64,000 bases of DNA from JANPIX01 sp031425195 (GTDB lineage Bacteria > Pseudomonadota > Alphaproteobacteria > Rhodobacterales > Rhodobacteraceae): assembly GCA_031425195.1 (NCBI GenBank), contig JANPIX010000002.1, forward strand, positions 1 through 64,000, read 5' to 3'. Of this stretch, positions 9,000-17,771 are shown piece by piece. The translations under genes and the position numbers were made by a program. The notes beneath the pieces were generated by a model that had not been told where the DNA came from, made no database searches, and saw only the letters and a program-made list of their open reading frames with translations. Position 1 is the first letter of the stretch, and each line of letters begins with the position of its first letter.

Positions 9000-11900
9000 A
9001 TGCCCCGCGATATCGCCTCTGACCCCCGGACACTGATCGACACCGCCAGTCTGGCGGATGAGGCAGCGCTGATCGCGGATTTGGTCGCGGCCGCGGGTAT
9101 AGATGCCACCACGCGGGCGCGCATTGTGGCGTCCGGGGCCGATCTTGTGCGCGAGATCCGCGCATCTGCCAAACCGGGTTTGATGGAAGTGTTTCTTGCG
9201 GAATACGGCCTGTCCACCGACGAAGGCATCGCCCTGATGTGCCTGGCCGAGGCGCTGCTGCGCGTGCCTGATGCGACAACGATGGACGCCCTGATCGAAG
9301 ACAAGATCGCGCCAAGTGACTGGGGCCGCCATCTTGGCAAATCCGCTTCCAGCCTTGTCAATGCGTCAACCTGGGCTCTGATGCTGACGGGTCGTGTGCT
9401 GGATGACCGTGAACCCGGCGTTGCCGGGCACCTGCGCGCTGCCGTGAAACGGCTTGGCGAACCCGTGATCCGGGGCGCGGTCAGCCGCGCGATGAAGGAA
9501 ATGGGGCGTCAGTTCGTTCTCGGCGAAACGATCGAGGCTGCGATGAAACGCGCCCGCGAGCTCGAGGGCAGGGGCTATACCTACAGCTATGACATGCTGG
9601 GCGAAGCGGCCCGAACGGAACGTGACGCCCGCCGCTATCATCTTGCCTATTCCAAGGCGATCACGGCAATTGCGGCGGCGGCCCACAGTGCCGACATCCG
9701 CGAAAATCCGGGGATTTCTGTCAAACTGTCCGCCCTCCATCCCCGTTATGAGGTGGCCAAACGTGATCTTGTCATGGCCGAACTTGTGCCGCGTGTGCGG
9801 GCCTTGGCCGGTCTGGCCCGGGCCGCTGGCCTTGGCTTCAACATCGACGCGGAAGAGGCGGATCGCCTGGCCCTGTCCTGCGATGTGATCCAGGCTGTGC
9901 TGTCCGATCCGTCTCTTTCCGGTTGGGACGGCTTTGGCGTCGTCGTCCAGGCTTATGGCCGCCGCGCCGGTGCCGTGATCGACTGGCTTTACGACCTTTC
10001 CGTTCGGCTTGATCGCAAGATCATGGTGCGGCTGGTCAAGGGGGCCTATTGGGACGCCGAGGTGAAACGCGCACAGGTTCTGGGCCTCGCGTCGTTTCCC
10101 GTGTTCACCCGCAAGCAGGCCACGGATGTGAGCTATATCGCCAACGCGAAAAAGCTGCTTGGCATGACAGACCGCATCTATCCGCAGTTCGCCACCCACA
10201 ATGCCCACACGGTTGCCGCCATTCTGGATCTGGCCAAAGACCGCAGCGCGTTCGAATTTCAACGCCTTCACGGCATGGGCGAACGGCTGCACGACATTGT
10301 GCTGGCCGCACAAGGCACCCGCTGCCGCATCTATGCACCCGTGGGCGCGCATCGTGATCTGCTGGCCTATCTGGTGCGCCGGTTGCTGGAAAACGGCGCG
10401 AACTCCAGTTTCGTCAATCAGATCGTCGATCACGCCGTTTCGCCCGAAATTGTCGCCGCCTGCCCGTTCGACGCTGTGGCCCACCTGTCACCGCTGGCCA
10501 ATCCAGCCATCGCAACGGGGCCTGCGCTGTTCCCGGGCCGCCGCAATTCCAAAGGCTGGGATCTGACGGATGCCGCCGATCTTGCCGCGATCACCTCCGC
10601 CCGCGCGGCGTTTTCGGACACGATCTTTGAAGGCGGCCCCCGCATCGCAGGCCCAGTGACCGGTGCCGCGCGCATCGCCGTGGCGAACCCCGCAAACGGC
10701 ACGCTGACGGGCCACGTCGTGACCGCATCGCCCGCCGATGTGGAAACGGCGCTGTCTGCGGCCTCCGTCTGGACGGCGTCGCTTGCAGACCGGGCCGCCA
10801 CCCTGACTCGGGCGGCCGATCTTTTGGAACAGGATCACGCCCGCATCTTCGCACTGCTGTCCCGTGAAGCCGGAAAATCGCTTCCCGACGCCGTGGGCGA
10901 ATTGCGCGAAGCGGTTGATTTCCTGCGTTATTATGCGTCGCAGGGCACGCCCGCCGATGCCGCGCCGCGCGGCGTGTTCGTCTGTATCAGCCCGTGGAAC
11001 TTCCCCCTCGCCATCTTCTGCGGGCAGATCGCCGCGGCGCTGATCGCAGGCAACGCGGTGATTGCCAAGCCTGCCGAACAGACCCCGCTCATCGCCGCCC
11101 TCGCGGTCGATCACCTGCTTGCCGCAGGTGTCCCCGACGCCGCCCTGCAATTGTTGCCCGGTGACGGCCCCGTCGTCGGCGCGGCATTGACGCGTGATCC
11201 GCGCGTCAAGGGCGTGGCCTTTACCGGCTCTACCGACACCGCACTCGCCATCCGCAAGTCGATGGCCGATCATCTTGATCCCGGAGCACCCCTGATCGCC
11301 GAAACAGGCGGCCTGAATGCCATGCTGGTGGACAGCACCGCTCTGCCGGAACAGGCGGTCCGCGACATTCTCGCGGCGGCGTTCCAGTCGGCGGGTCAAC
11401 GGTGTTCGGCGCTCCGCTGTCTTTATGTCCAGAACGATATCGCGGCCCCCCTGACCGAAATGCTGTTCGGCGCGATGGACGATCTGGCCATCGGCGACCC
11501 TTGGCATCTGGCCACCGACGTCGGCCCGGTGATCGACGCCGCAGCGCAATCCGACATCGCGGACTACATCGCCAAGGCGCGCAGCGAAGGCCAGGTGCTC
11601 AAGGAACTTCCCGCCCCCGCATCCGGCCATTTCATCGGCCCCACGGTGATCCGCGTGAACACCATCGCCGACATGCCGCGCGAAATCTTTGGCCCCGTGC
11701 TGCACCTTGCCACCTTTGCGGCATCCGAAATCGATGCCGTGGTCGCCGCTGTCAACGCCACCGGCTATGGTCTGACATTCGGCCTGCATACCCGTATCGA
11801 TGATCGGGTTCAGGCAGTCGTTGGCGCGCTCCACATGGGCAACATCTATGTCAACCGCAACCAAATCGGCGCGGTCGTCGGAAGTCAGCCCTTTGGCGGC

Positions 11901-12446
11901 GAAGGGCTGTCAGGCACTGGCCCAAAGGCGGGCGGTCCGCACTACATCACTCGGTTCAGCGCCAGCCCGACGCCCCCCTGCGACGCGCCTGATACGGCAG
12001 CACCAATGGACGCACCTGCCGTGCAGCGCCTTGTCGATGCCAGTCAACCCGACAGGACCGCCCTGTCCGCGCTCGATCTGCCCGGCCCCACGGGCGAATC
12101 GAACCGCCTGCAGTCCTTTGCCCGCGCCCCCCTGTTGTGTCTTGGGCCCGGCACAGACGCCGCCGAAGAACAGGCGCGTGCCGTCATCGCACTGGGTGGC
12201 AAAGCCGTGCAGGCACCCGGCCTGCCTGCTGCGGCCTTGGCAGGTCTTGCCCGGTTCGGCGGCGTGATCCACTGGGGCGACGCCCGCGCCCATGCGCAGA
12301 CGCTTGCACAACGCCGCGGCCCTATCCTGCCGGTCATCACAGGCTTGCCCGACACCGCCCATGTCACCTTGGAACGGCATGTCTGCATTGACACCACAGC
12401 CTCGGGCGGAAATGCGCAGCTTCTGGCGGAAGTCGCCCAAAACTGA
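9000..12446 (+). CDS. putA: Bifunctional proline dehydrogenase / P5C dehydrogenase, type B
   Basis: Oxidises proline to glutamate in two steps, using FAD then NAD. The PRODH barrel covers roughly residues 60-480 (RLVKGAYWD, ATHNAHTV, FQRLHGMGE). The aldehyde dehydrogenase part covers about 540-1000, with the catalytic Glu in LIAETGG and Cys in SAGQRCSALR. About 140 further residues form the C-terminal ALDH-fold domain that marks type B PutA. There is no N-terminal ribbon-helix-helix DNA-binding domain, so regulation must come from the divergent putR. The ATG at the given start has AAAGGA upstream; an ATG 33 bp earlier is less well placed. Confidence 0.95.
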   Translation: MPRDIASDPRTLIDTASLADEAALIADLVAAAGIDATTRARIVASGADLVREIRASAKPGLMEVFLAEYGLSTDEGIALMCLAEALLRVPDATTMDALIEDKIAPSDWGRHLGKSASSLVNASTWALMLTGRVLDDREPGVAGHLRAAVKRLGEPVIRGAVSRAMKEMGRQFVLGETIEAAMKRARELEGRGYTYSYDMLGEAARTERDARRYHLAYSKAITAIAAAAHSADIRENPGISVKLSALHPRYEVAKRDLVMAELVPRVRALAGLARAAGLGFNIDAEEADRLALSCDVIQAVLSDPSLSGWDGFGVVVQAYGRRAGAVIDWLYDLSVRLDRKIMVRLVKGAYWDAEVKRAQVLGLASFPVFTRKQATDVSYIANAKKLLGMTDRIYPQFATHNAHTVAAILDLAKDRSAFEFQRLHGMGERLHDIVLAAQGTRCRIYAPVGAHRDLLAYLVRRLLENGANSSFVNQIVDHAVSPEIVAACPFDAVAHLSPLANPAIATGPALFPGRRNSKGWDLTDAADLAAITSARAAFSDTIFEGGPRIAGPVTGAARIAVANPANGTLTGHVVTASPADVETALSAASVWTASLADRAATLTRAADLLEQDHARIFALLSREAGKSLPDAVGELREAVDFLRYYASQGTPADAAPRGVFVCISPWNFPLAIFCGQIAAALIAGNAVIAKPAEQTPLIAALAVDHLLAAGVPDAALQLLPGDGPVVGAALTRDPRVKGVAFTGSTDTALAIRKSMADHLDPGAPLIAETGGLNAMLVDSTALPEQAVRDILAAAFQSAGQRCSALRCLYVQNDIAAPLTEMLFGAMDDLAIGDPWHLATDVGPVIDAAAQSDIADYIAKARSEGQVLKELPAPASGHFIGPTVIRVNTIADMPREIFGPVLHLATFAASEIDAVVAAVNATGYGLTFGLHTRIDDRVQAVVGALHMGNIYVNRNQIGAVVGSQPFGGEGLSGTGPKAGGPHYITRFSASPTPPCDAPDTAAPMDAPAVQRLVDASQPDRTALSALDLPGPTGESNRLQSFARAPLLCLGPGTDAAEEQARAVIALGGKAVQAPGLPAAALAGLARFGGVIHWGDARAHAQTLAQRRGPILPVITGLPDTAHVTLERHVCIDTTASGGNAQLLAEVAQN

Positions 12447-12491
12447 CCCATCCTGCTTGACCATTCCGCGCGGATCGGGAATTTTAGCCCG

Positions 12492-13235
12492 ATGTTTCCG
12501 ATCCGCGATCATAACCCGTCAAGCCGAACCCCCTATGTCACCCGCTTGCTCGTGGCGGCGAATATCCTGATTTTCCTGTGGTATTGGACCGCGATCGATA
12601 CTGAACGCGGGTTGCAGTTCTTCTTTCAGACCTGGGGCCTTGTGCCCGCCAAGGCCATGGTGGGACTGGAACTGGAGAACGCGTTTTCGTCAATGTTCCT
12701 GCATGCCGGATGGATGCATCTGGCGGGCAACATGCTGTTTTTGTGGATCTTCGGCGACAACATGGAAGATCAGTTCGGCCACGTCGGCTTTCTGGCCTTT
12801 TATCTTGCCTGCGGTCTTGGGGCCGCGTTCGGGCAGGTGTCGGCCGACCCGCGTTCCTTTGCGCCGATGGTGGGGGCATCGGGGGCCATCGCCGGGGTGA
12901 TGGGGGGTTATCTTCTGATGTTTCCCCGGGCGAAGATCGACATTTTCTTTTACTTTCTGATCTTCTTCCGGATCTTCCCTGTCCCTGCCTGGATCGTGCT
13001 TGGCCTGTGGCTGGGCCTGCAGGTCTGGTCAGGTTTTGCGCCATCCTCGGGCGATGCAGGCGTTGCTTATTTCGCGCATCTGGGCGGCTTCGTTGCCGGG
13101 TTCGTGCTGACCTTCCCGTTGTGGCTCCGCCGTGGCGGTATCGCGTTCTGGCAACGCACCCATGGTGCGCCGCCCAATCCGCAAACCGAATACGCCCTGT
13201 CACCCAGCCATATTCCTAAGGTTGGCCGCCGGTAA
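12492..13235 (+). CDS. Rhomboid family intramembrane serine protease
   Basis: A 247-residue polytopic inner-membrane protein with about six hydrophobic helices. The catalytic Ser is in GASGA (S130) and the His in FAHLGG (H196). The oxyanion-side H/N pair is in HLAGN (H76 and N80). These residues are all intact, so it should be an active protease. Its substrates are unknown. It follows putA by 45 bp and is convergent with the phosphatase gene. Confidence 0.93.
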   Translation: MFPIRDHNPSSRTPYVTRLLVAANILIFLWYWTAIDTERGLQFFFQTWGLVPAKAMVGLELENAFSSMFLHAGWMHLAGNMLFLWIFGDNMEDQFGHVGFLAFYLACGLGAAFGQVSADPRSFAPMVGASGAIAGVMGGYLLMFPRAKIDIFFYFLIFFRIFPVPAWIVLGLWLGLQVWSGFAPSSGDAGVAYFAHLGGFVAGFVLTFPLWLRRGGIAFWQRTHGAPPNPQTEYALSPSHIPKVGRR

Positions 13236-13243
13236 TCGCTTGG

Positions 13244-14032
13244 TCAGGCCCCGCGGATCGCCTTGGTCAGACCGTTAAACAATGCCTCGTTCGCGCAGAT
13301 CAGGTCGCCGCTTTCCAGCACGTTGGCCCCATCACGCACCGGCCCGACGAACCCGCCCGCCTCGCGCACCAGCAACAAACCGGCAGCCATGTCCCACGGC
13401 TGCAACCCGCGTTCCCAGTATCCGTCAAACCGCCCCGCCGCTACATAGGCAAGGTCAAGCGCCGCCGCACCCCACCGCCGAACCCCGGCGCAAACCGGCA
13501 TCAACCGCGCCATATCGCCCAGTGTTTCCGGCAGGCCCCGCCGCGCGCCAAACGGCACGCCAGTTGCAAACACCGCTTCCGACATGGAACGACGCCCCGA
13601 AACGCGCATCCGCGCTTCGTTCATCCAGCACCCGGCCCCTTTTTCCGCCACGAACATCTCGTCCTTGGCGGCGTCGTAAACCACGCCCGCAACAATCTCA
13701 CCCTTGTGCTCCAGCGCAATCGAAACTGCCCAATGCGGCATGCCGTGCAGAAAGTTGGTCGTGCCGTCCAACGGGTCCACGATCCAGCGGCGGGTCGGAT
13801 CGACACCTTCCGTCTCGCCTGTTTCCTCGCCCAGCCAGCCATAGGTCGGGCGACCACCCAGCAGGTCTTCCTTGATCAGACGCTCGGCCTCACGGTCGGC
13901 CTTGGTGACAAAGTCACCCGGCCCTTTGGTCGACACCTGAAGGTTTTCCACCTCGCGGAAGTCTTTTACAAGACTGCGCCCCGCCTTGCGGGCCGCCTTG
14001 ATCATCAGGTTGAGGTTGGCGCTGCCCTGCAT
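13244..14032 (-). CDS. Inositol monophosphatase family protein
   Basis: A 262-residue Mg-dependent phosphatase. Metal and substrate motifs are present: GEETGE, the signature IVDPLDGTTNFLHG and the C-terminal WDMAAG. It is of the SuhB/IMPase type, hydrolysing inositol-1-phosphate or related sugar phosphates. SuhB in other bacteria also acts in rRNA transcription, but that cannot be judged from the sequence. It ends 8 bp from the convergent rhomboid gene. Confidence 0.92.
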   Translation of the reverse strand: MQGSANLNLMIKAARKAGRSLVKDFREVENLQVSTKGPGDFVTKADREAERLIKEDLLGGRPTYGWLGEETGETEGVDPTRRWIVDPLDGTTNFLHGMPHWAVSIALEHKGEIVAGVVYDAAKDEMFVAEKGAGCWMNEARMRVSGRRSMSEAVFATGVPFGARRGLPETLGDMARLMPVCAGVRRWGAAALDLAYVAAGRFDGYWERGLQPWDMAAGLLLVREAGGFVGPVRDGANVLESGDLICANEALFNGLTKAIRGA

Positions 14033-14102
14033 CGGCGTCTCCTATCGGTCAGGCGACAGCCCTTACAGGGGGCGGCGCGCGATGTGAAGGGGGGGCGGCG
14101 CG

Positions 14103-15008
14103 TCAGCCGCGCTGCAACTTCACGGGTTCCGACCGACCGAGTTTCAGGAAATGTGCCATGAAGGGTTGCGTCGCATCATCTTCGCGCGTCGCGGCGTACA
14201 GCCGTTTCGTGACCACCCCTGGGCCAAGTGGCCGTGTCACGTAATCCGCATTCGCACGCACATCCCGCAGCACCCAGTCCGGCAGGACCGCAACCCCCCG
14301 GTCCGACCCGACGAGCATCAGGATCACCGCGGTCAGTTCCACCTGCCGCTGACCGCGCGGTTCCACTTTGGCGGGGGCCAACAGTTCGGTGAACACATCC
14401 AGCCGTTCGCGCGCCACGGGATAGGTGATCAGCATCTGATCCCGGAAATCCTCGGCCACGATCACTTCGCGTGCGGCAAGCGGGTTTGACGCTGCGGCGA
14501 CGAACATCGGGTGATAATCGAACAGCGGGTTGAACACGACGCCGGGCAAGGTCACAGGATCGGACGAGATCACCAGATCCACATCCTCGCGCATCAGGGC
14601 CGGCAGGGCGTCGAATGCAAGTCCCGCGCGGATGTCCACGTCCACATCGGGCCAGGCACGGCGAAACTGCGCCAGAACCGGGACCAGCCAGTCAAAACAG
14701 GCGTGGCATTCGATGGCGATGTGCAACCGCCCGGTTTTCCCGGATCGCAGCGCGCGAAATTCATCGGCCAGCGCATCCACCTCGGGCAGAATACGTTCCG
14801 CCGCGCGCAACATCCGAAGCCCCGCCGCCGACAGTTTGAGCGGTTTGGACCGGCGCACGAACAATTCGACTCCCGCCTGATCCTCCAGCCCCTTGACCTG
14901 ATGGCTCAGCGCGCTTTGCGTCATGTTCATCAGATCCGCCGCACGGGCCAGTCCGCCCGCCTGATGGATCGCCCGAATGGTGCGCAAATGGCGAAACTCC
15001 AGATGCAT
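14103..15008 (-). CDS. metR: LysR family regulator of methionine genes
   Basis: A 301-residue LysR-type protein with an N-terminal winged helix-turn-helix (LARAADLMNMTQSALSHQVK) and a periplasmic-binding-like effector domain. It is divergent from metF, and the spacer carries a perfect TGAA-N5-TTCA MetR box, which strongly supports the name. In enterobacteria MetR uses homocysteine as co-activator. The start MHLEFRHL is preferred because the 16 upstream in-frame residues overlap the operator. Confidence 0.88.
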   Translation of the reverse strand: MHLEFRHLRTIRAIHQAGGLARAADLMNMTQSALSHQVKGLEDQAGVELFVRRSKPLKLSAAGLRMLRAAERILPEVDALADEFRALRSGKTGRLHIAIECHACFDWLVPVLAQFRRAWPDVDVDIRAGLAFDALPALMREDVDLVISSDPVTLPGVVFNPLFDYHPMFVAAASNPLAAREVIVAEDFRDQMLITYPVARERLDVFTELLAPAKVEPRGQRQVELTAVILMLVGSDRGVAVLPDWVLRDVRANADYVTRPLGPGVVTKRLYAATREDDATQPFMAHFLKLGRSEPVKLQRG

Positions 15009-15029
15009 CTTGTGGTCGTCCTCATGTAG

Positions 15030-15055
15030 TTCATTAGTATTATGAATTTGTTTCA
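15030..15055. promoter_or_regulatory. MetR box and overlapping inverted repeat
   Basis: TGAATTTGTTTCA at 15043-15055 is an exact match to the enterobacterial MetR consensus TGAA-N5-TTCA. An overlapping inverted repeat TTCAT-N7-ATGAA occupies 15030-15046. The pair sits in the 92-bp metR/metF spacer, where one complex could repress metR and activate metF. The match is seen directly; the regulation is inferred. Confidence 0.75.
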
Positions 15056-15100
15056 CAGAAGCCGATCTGCGACAAGAGGCTTCAGAAGTGGAGCCTTGCC

Positions 15101-15967
15101 ATGACCATCCCCCGCGTGTCCTTCGAATTCTTTCCGCCGCAGACGCTCGATGCGTCCTTCCGGCTTTGGGAAACCGTGCAGACGCTGGCCCCGCTCGACC
15201 CGTCCTTCGTATCCGTGACCTATGGTGCGGGCGGTACCACCCGGAAATTGACGCATGATGCCGTAACCACCATTGGTCGCAATTACGGTCTGCGCGTCGC
15301 GGCGCACCTGACCTGTGTCGATGCGACCCGCGCCGAAACCATGGACATTGCGGCGGCCTATGCGGCGGCAGGGGTCACCGACATCGTGGCCCTTCGTGGC
15401 GATGCACCCAAGGGCGACGCGCGTTTTACCCCGCATCCTGACGGGTTCGCCAATTCAGTGGAACTGATCGCGGCCCTTGCCGACACGGGCAGATTCAATC
15501 TTGCCGTCGGTGCCTATCCGGAACCCCATCCGGATGCGGCCGATGACATGGCCGATGTCCGCTGGCTCAAGGAAAAGGTCGCCGCGGGTGCAACTTCGGC
15601 GCTGACCCAGTTCTTCTTCGAACCGGAAACATTCCTGCGCTTTCGTGACCGCTGTGCCGCCGAAGGTATCACTGCTCCGATCATTCCGGGCATCCTGCCC
15701 ATCGACAACTGGTCGGGTGTGAAACGGTTTGCCGCGCGCTGCGGGGCCAAGGTTCCGGCGTGGCTTGACGAGGCCTTTGCCGCCGCCGCCCGCGATGGCC
15801 GGGAAGAATTGCTGTCGATCGCACTTTGCACCGAAATGTGTGACACGCTGATCACCGAGGGCGTCGAAGACCTGCATTTCTACACGCTTAACCGCCCGCA
15901 TCTTACACGCGACGTCTGCCACGCGCTGGGTATTTCCCCAGGGCTGGCGCTGGAAAAGGTGGCCTGA
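15101..15967 (+). CDS. metF: Methylenetetrahydrofolate reductase
   Basis: A 288-residue flavoprotein that reduces 5,10-methylene-THF to 5-methyl-THF for methionine synthesis. Diagnostic stretches are the N-terminal SFEFFPP, VTYGAGG, HLTCVDATR, the folate/FAD loop ALRGDAPKGD and TQFFFEPE. The length is that of the bacterial, catalytic-domain-only form. It is monocistronic: divergent from metR and followed by a strong terminator. Confidence 0.96.
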   Translation: MTIPRVSFEFFPPQTLDASFRLWETVQTLAPLDPSFVSVTYGAGGTTRKLTHDAVTTIGRNYGLRVAAHLTCVDATRAETMDIAAAYAAAGVTDIVALRGDAPKGDARFTPHPDGFANSVELIAALADTGRFNLAVGAYPEPHPDAADDMADVRWLKEKVAAGATSALTQFFFEPETFLRFRDRCAAEGITAPIIPGILPIDNWSGVKRFAARCGAKVPAWLDEAFAAAARDGREELLSIALCTEMCDTLITEGVEDLHFYTLNRPHLTRDVCHALGISPGLALEKVA

Positions 15968-15997
15968 CAGCGCCCTTTCCGGTTTGACACGCGTCTC

Positions 15998-16027
15998 GCG
16001 TCCGGGTTCCTTGCCCGGACGCTTTTT
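15998..16027 (+). terminator. Rho-independent terminator after metF
   Basis: GCGTCCGGG and CCCGGACGC form a perfect 9-bp stem with a 7-nt loop, followed directly by TTTTT. It lies 30 bp beyond the metF stop and before aroQ. Confidence 0.9.
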
Positions 16028-16090
16028 CGTTGGCCTTGTTCCCGCCGCCGGATCCGCTATCGTCGCCAAAACCCTTGCAGGACGACGCCC

Positions 16091-16534
16091 GTGCCCAAAC
16101 CGATCTACATCCTGAACGGCCCGAACCTGAACCTGCTGGGTCTTCGCCAGCCTGAAATCTATGGTCGCCAGACACTCGACGACGTGGCCGAAGGGCTGTC
16201 CACTCTGGCAGAAGAGCTTGGCCTGTCCATCAAGTTCCACCAATCCAACCACGAAGGTCAGATCGTCGACTGGGTGCAAGAGGCGCGTGCACAAGCCTCG
16301 GCCATCATCATCAATCCGGCGGCACTGACCCACACCTCGGTGGCGATTCTGGACGCGCTTCACACCTTTGAAGGCCCGGTGATCGAGGTGCACATCTCCA
16401 ACGTTCACAAACGCGAAAGTTTCCGGCACCACTCCTATGTGTCGCTGCGTGCGGACGGCGTGATCGCAGGCTGCGGGACCGAAGGATACGCCCTCGCCCT
16501 GCGCCGGGTTGGCACGCTTTTGTCGGCAAAATGA
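16091..16534 (+). CDS. aroQ: 3-dehydroquinate dehydratase, type II
   Basis: A 147-residue dodecamer-forming enzyme that converts 3-dehydroquinate to 3-dehydroshikimate in the shikimate pathway. It starts with GTG. Catalytic Tyr24 is in PEIYGR, the substrate loop is NGPNLNLLG, and the active-site His lies in EVHISN. FHQSNHEGQIVDW is also typical. The terminator upstream indicates its own promoter. A short acyl-ligase gene starts 10 bp after its stop or slightly overlaps it. Confidence 0.95.
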   Translation: MPKPIYILNGPNLNLLGLRQPEIYGRQTLDDVAEGLSTLAEELGLSIKFHQSNHEGQIVDWVQEARAQASAIIINPAALTHTSVAILDALHTFEGPVIEVHISNVHKRESFRHHSYVSLRADGVIAGCGTEGYALALRRVGTLLSAK

Positions 16535-16544
16535 CGGCGGCGAC

Positions 16545-17771
16545 GTGACGAACGCACAGAACGGGGGGCGTTTTTGCTGGCACCCTTCGGCCCGCGTCTT
16601 CGGCCCAGACGGGGTCGGGCACGGCGCGGCACACGTCACCCCGCAGGCGGTGATCGCGGAAAAGCCGTCCCTTCTGGCGCTGCAAACCGCCTTCGCCTCG
16701 GCGGCGGCAGGTGTCACCTTCCGGATCGGCGCAACAGATGCCGACGCGCCCGCCCCAAGCGAAACCCCGGCCTTCGAAACCCTGACGGGCGGAAGTACCG
16801 GCTCCCCCCGCCGAATCCTGCGTTCGCAGGCGTCATGGACGGCGTCCTTTCTGATCAACGCGCCCCGGTTCGGCATCGCGCCCGGGGCAGGGGTGGCGGT
16901 GCTGGGCAGCCTGTCCCATTCGATCGCCCTTTATGCGGCGCTTGAGGCATTGCATCTTGGGGCCGATCTGCATCTTTTTGCCGGATGCTCCCCCGCCCGC
17001 CAGTGCCGCGACATGCGCAGCCGCGGTGTCGCCACGCTTTACGCCACACCCGTCCAACTGCGCCTGCTGGCGGAAAGCGGCCCGCCGCCCGTGACCACAC
17101 TTCGGCACTTGGTGGTGGGCGGTGGCGCGCTTGACCCGGGCCTGCGCGCCCGGCTTTTCCACCTGTTTCCAACGGCCCGGGTCCACACCTTCTATGGCGC
17201 TGCGGAAACCAGTTTCATTGCCCTGTCGGACAACGACACGCCGGACGGTGCGGCGGGGCCACCCTATCCCGGCGTCGACATCCGGGTGCAATTGCCCGAT
17301 GGCACGCCCGCACCAGACCCCGCCGGCCCGGGCGAGGTGTGGGTGCGCAGCCCCTATCTTGCCATGGGCTATGCCGGGCCGGACGCGGGGTCCGCGCGAT
17401 GGGTGGACGGCTGGGTGTCGGTGGGCGAATGGGGGCATTTATCACACGGCCACCTGCATATTCTGGGCCGGGCGAGCCGGATGATCCGCATCGCCGACCA
17501 ATCGGTCTTTCCCGAAGAGATCGAGGCGTTCCTTGCCACGCAACCCGGCATCCGCGACGCCGCTGTGATCGCCTGCCCCGACCCGCGCCGTGGTCAGGTG
17601 CTGGAGGCGGTGCTGCGCGGCGACACCCGTGTCGAACAGGCCGTGCTTGCGGCGGCACGCCAGCGGTTCGGACTGATGGCCGCCCCCCGCCGCGCGCACT
17701 GGCGCACGGACTGGCCGCTTTTGCCATCGGGCAAAGTGGATCTTGCCGCCATTGACGCTGCGCTTACATGA
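16545..17771 (+). CDS. AMP-forming acyl-CoA synthetase-like protein (short form)
   Basis: An adenylate-forming (ANL) enzyme of about 408 residues. The ATP loop is LTGGSTGSPRR. The adenine-binding stretch is HTFYGAAETSF. The hinge Asp/Arg region and the catalytic Lys in LPSGKVDL are present, so adenylation and thioester formation look possible. It lacks most of the usual N-terminal 100 or so residues before the ATP loop. The start is uncertain: GTG at 16545 avoids aroQ, whereas a TTG at 16509 would overlap it. The gene overlaps the thiolase by 4 bp and points at bioMNY. A biotin- or pimelate-related acyl substrate is an inference. Confidence 0.75.
   Translation: MTNAQNGGRFCWHPSARVFGPDGVGHGAAHVTPQAVIAEKPSLLALQTAFASAAAGVTFRIGATDADAPAPSETPAFETLTGGSTGSPRRILRSQASWTASFLINAPRFGIAPGAGVAVLGSLSHSIALYAALEALHLGADLHLFAGCSPARQCRDMRSRGVATLYATPVQLRLLAESGPPPVTTLRHLVVGGGALDPGLRARLFHLFPTARVHTFYGAAETSFIALSDNDTPDGAAGPPYPGVDIRVQLPDGTPAPDPAGPGEVWVRSPYLAMGYAGPDAGSARWVDGWVSVGEWGHLSHGHLHILGRASRMIRIADQSVFPEEIEAFLATQPGIRDAAVIACPDPRRGQVLEAVLRGDTRVEQAVLAAARQRFGLMAAPRRAHWRTDWPLLPSGKVDLAAIDAALT

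Noticed and set aside
15009..15100. SAM riboswitch before metF
   Set aside because: The 92-bp spacer is occupied by a MetR box and no riboswitch core or stem set could be recognised.
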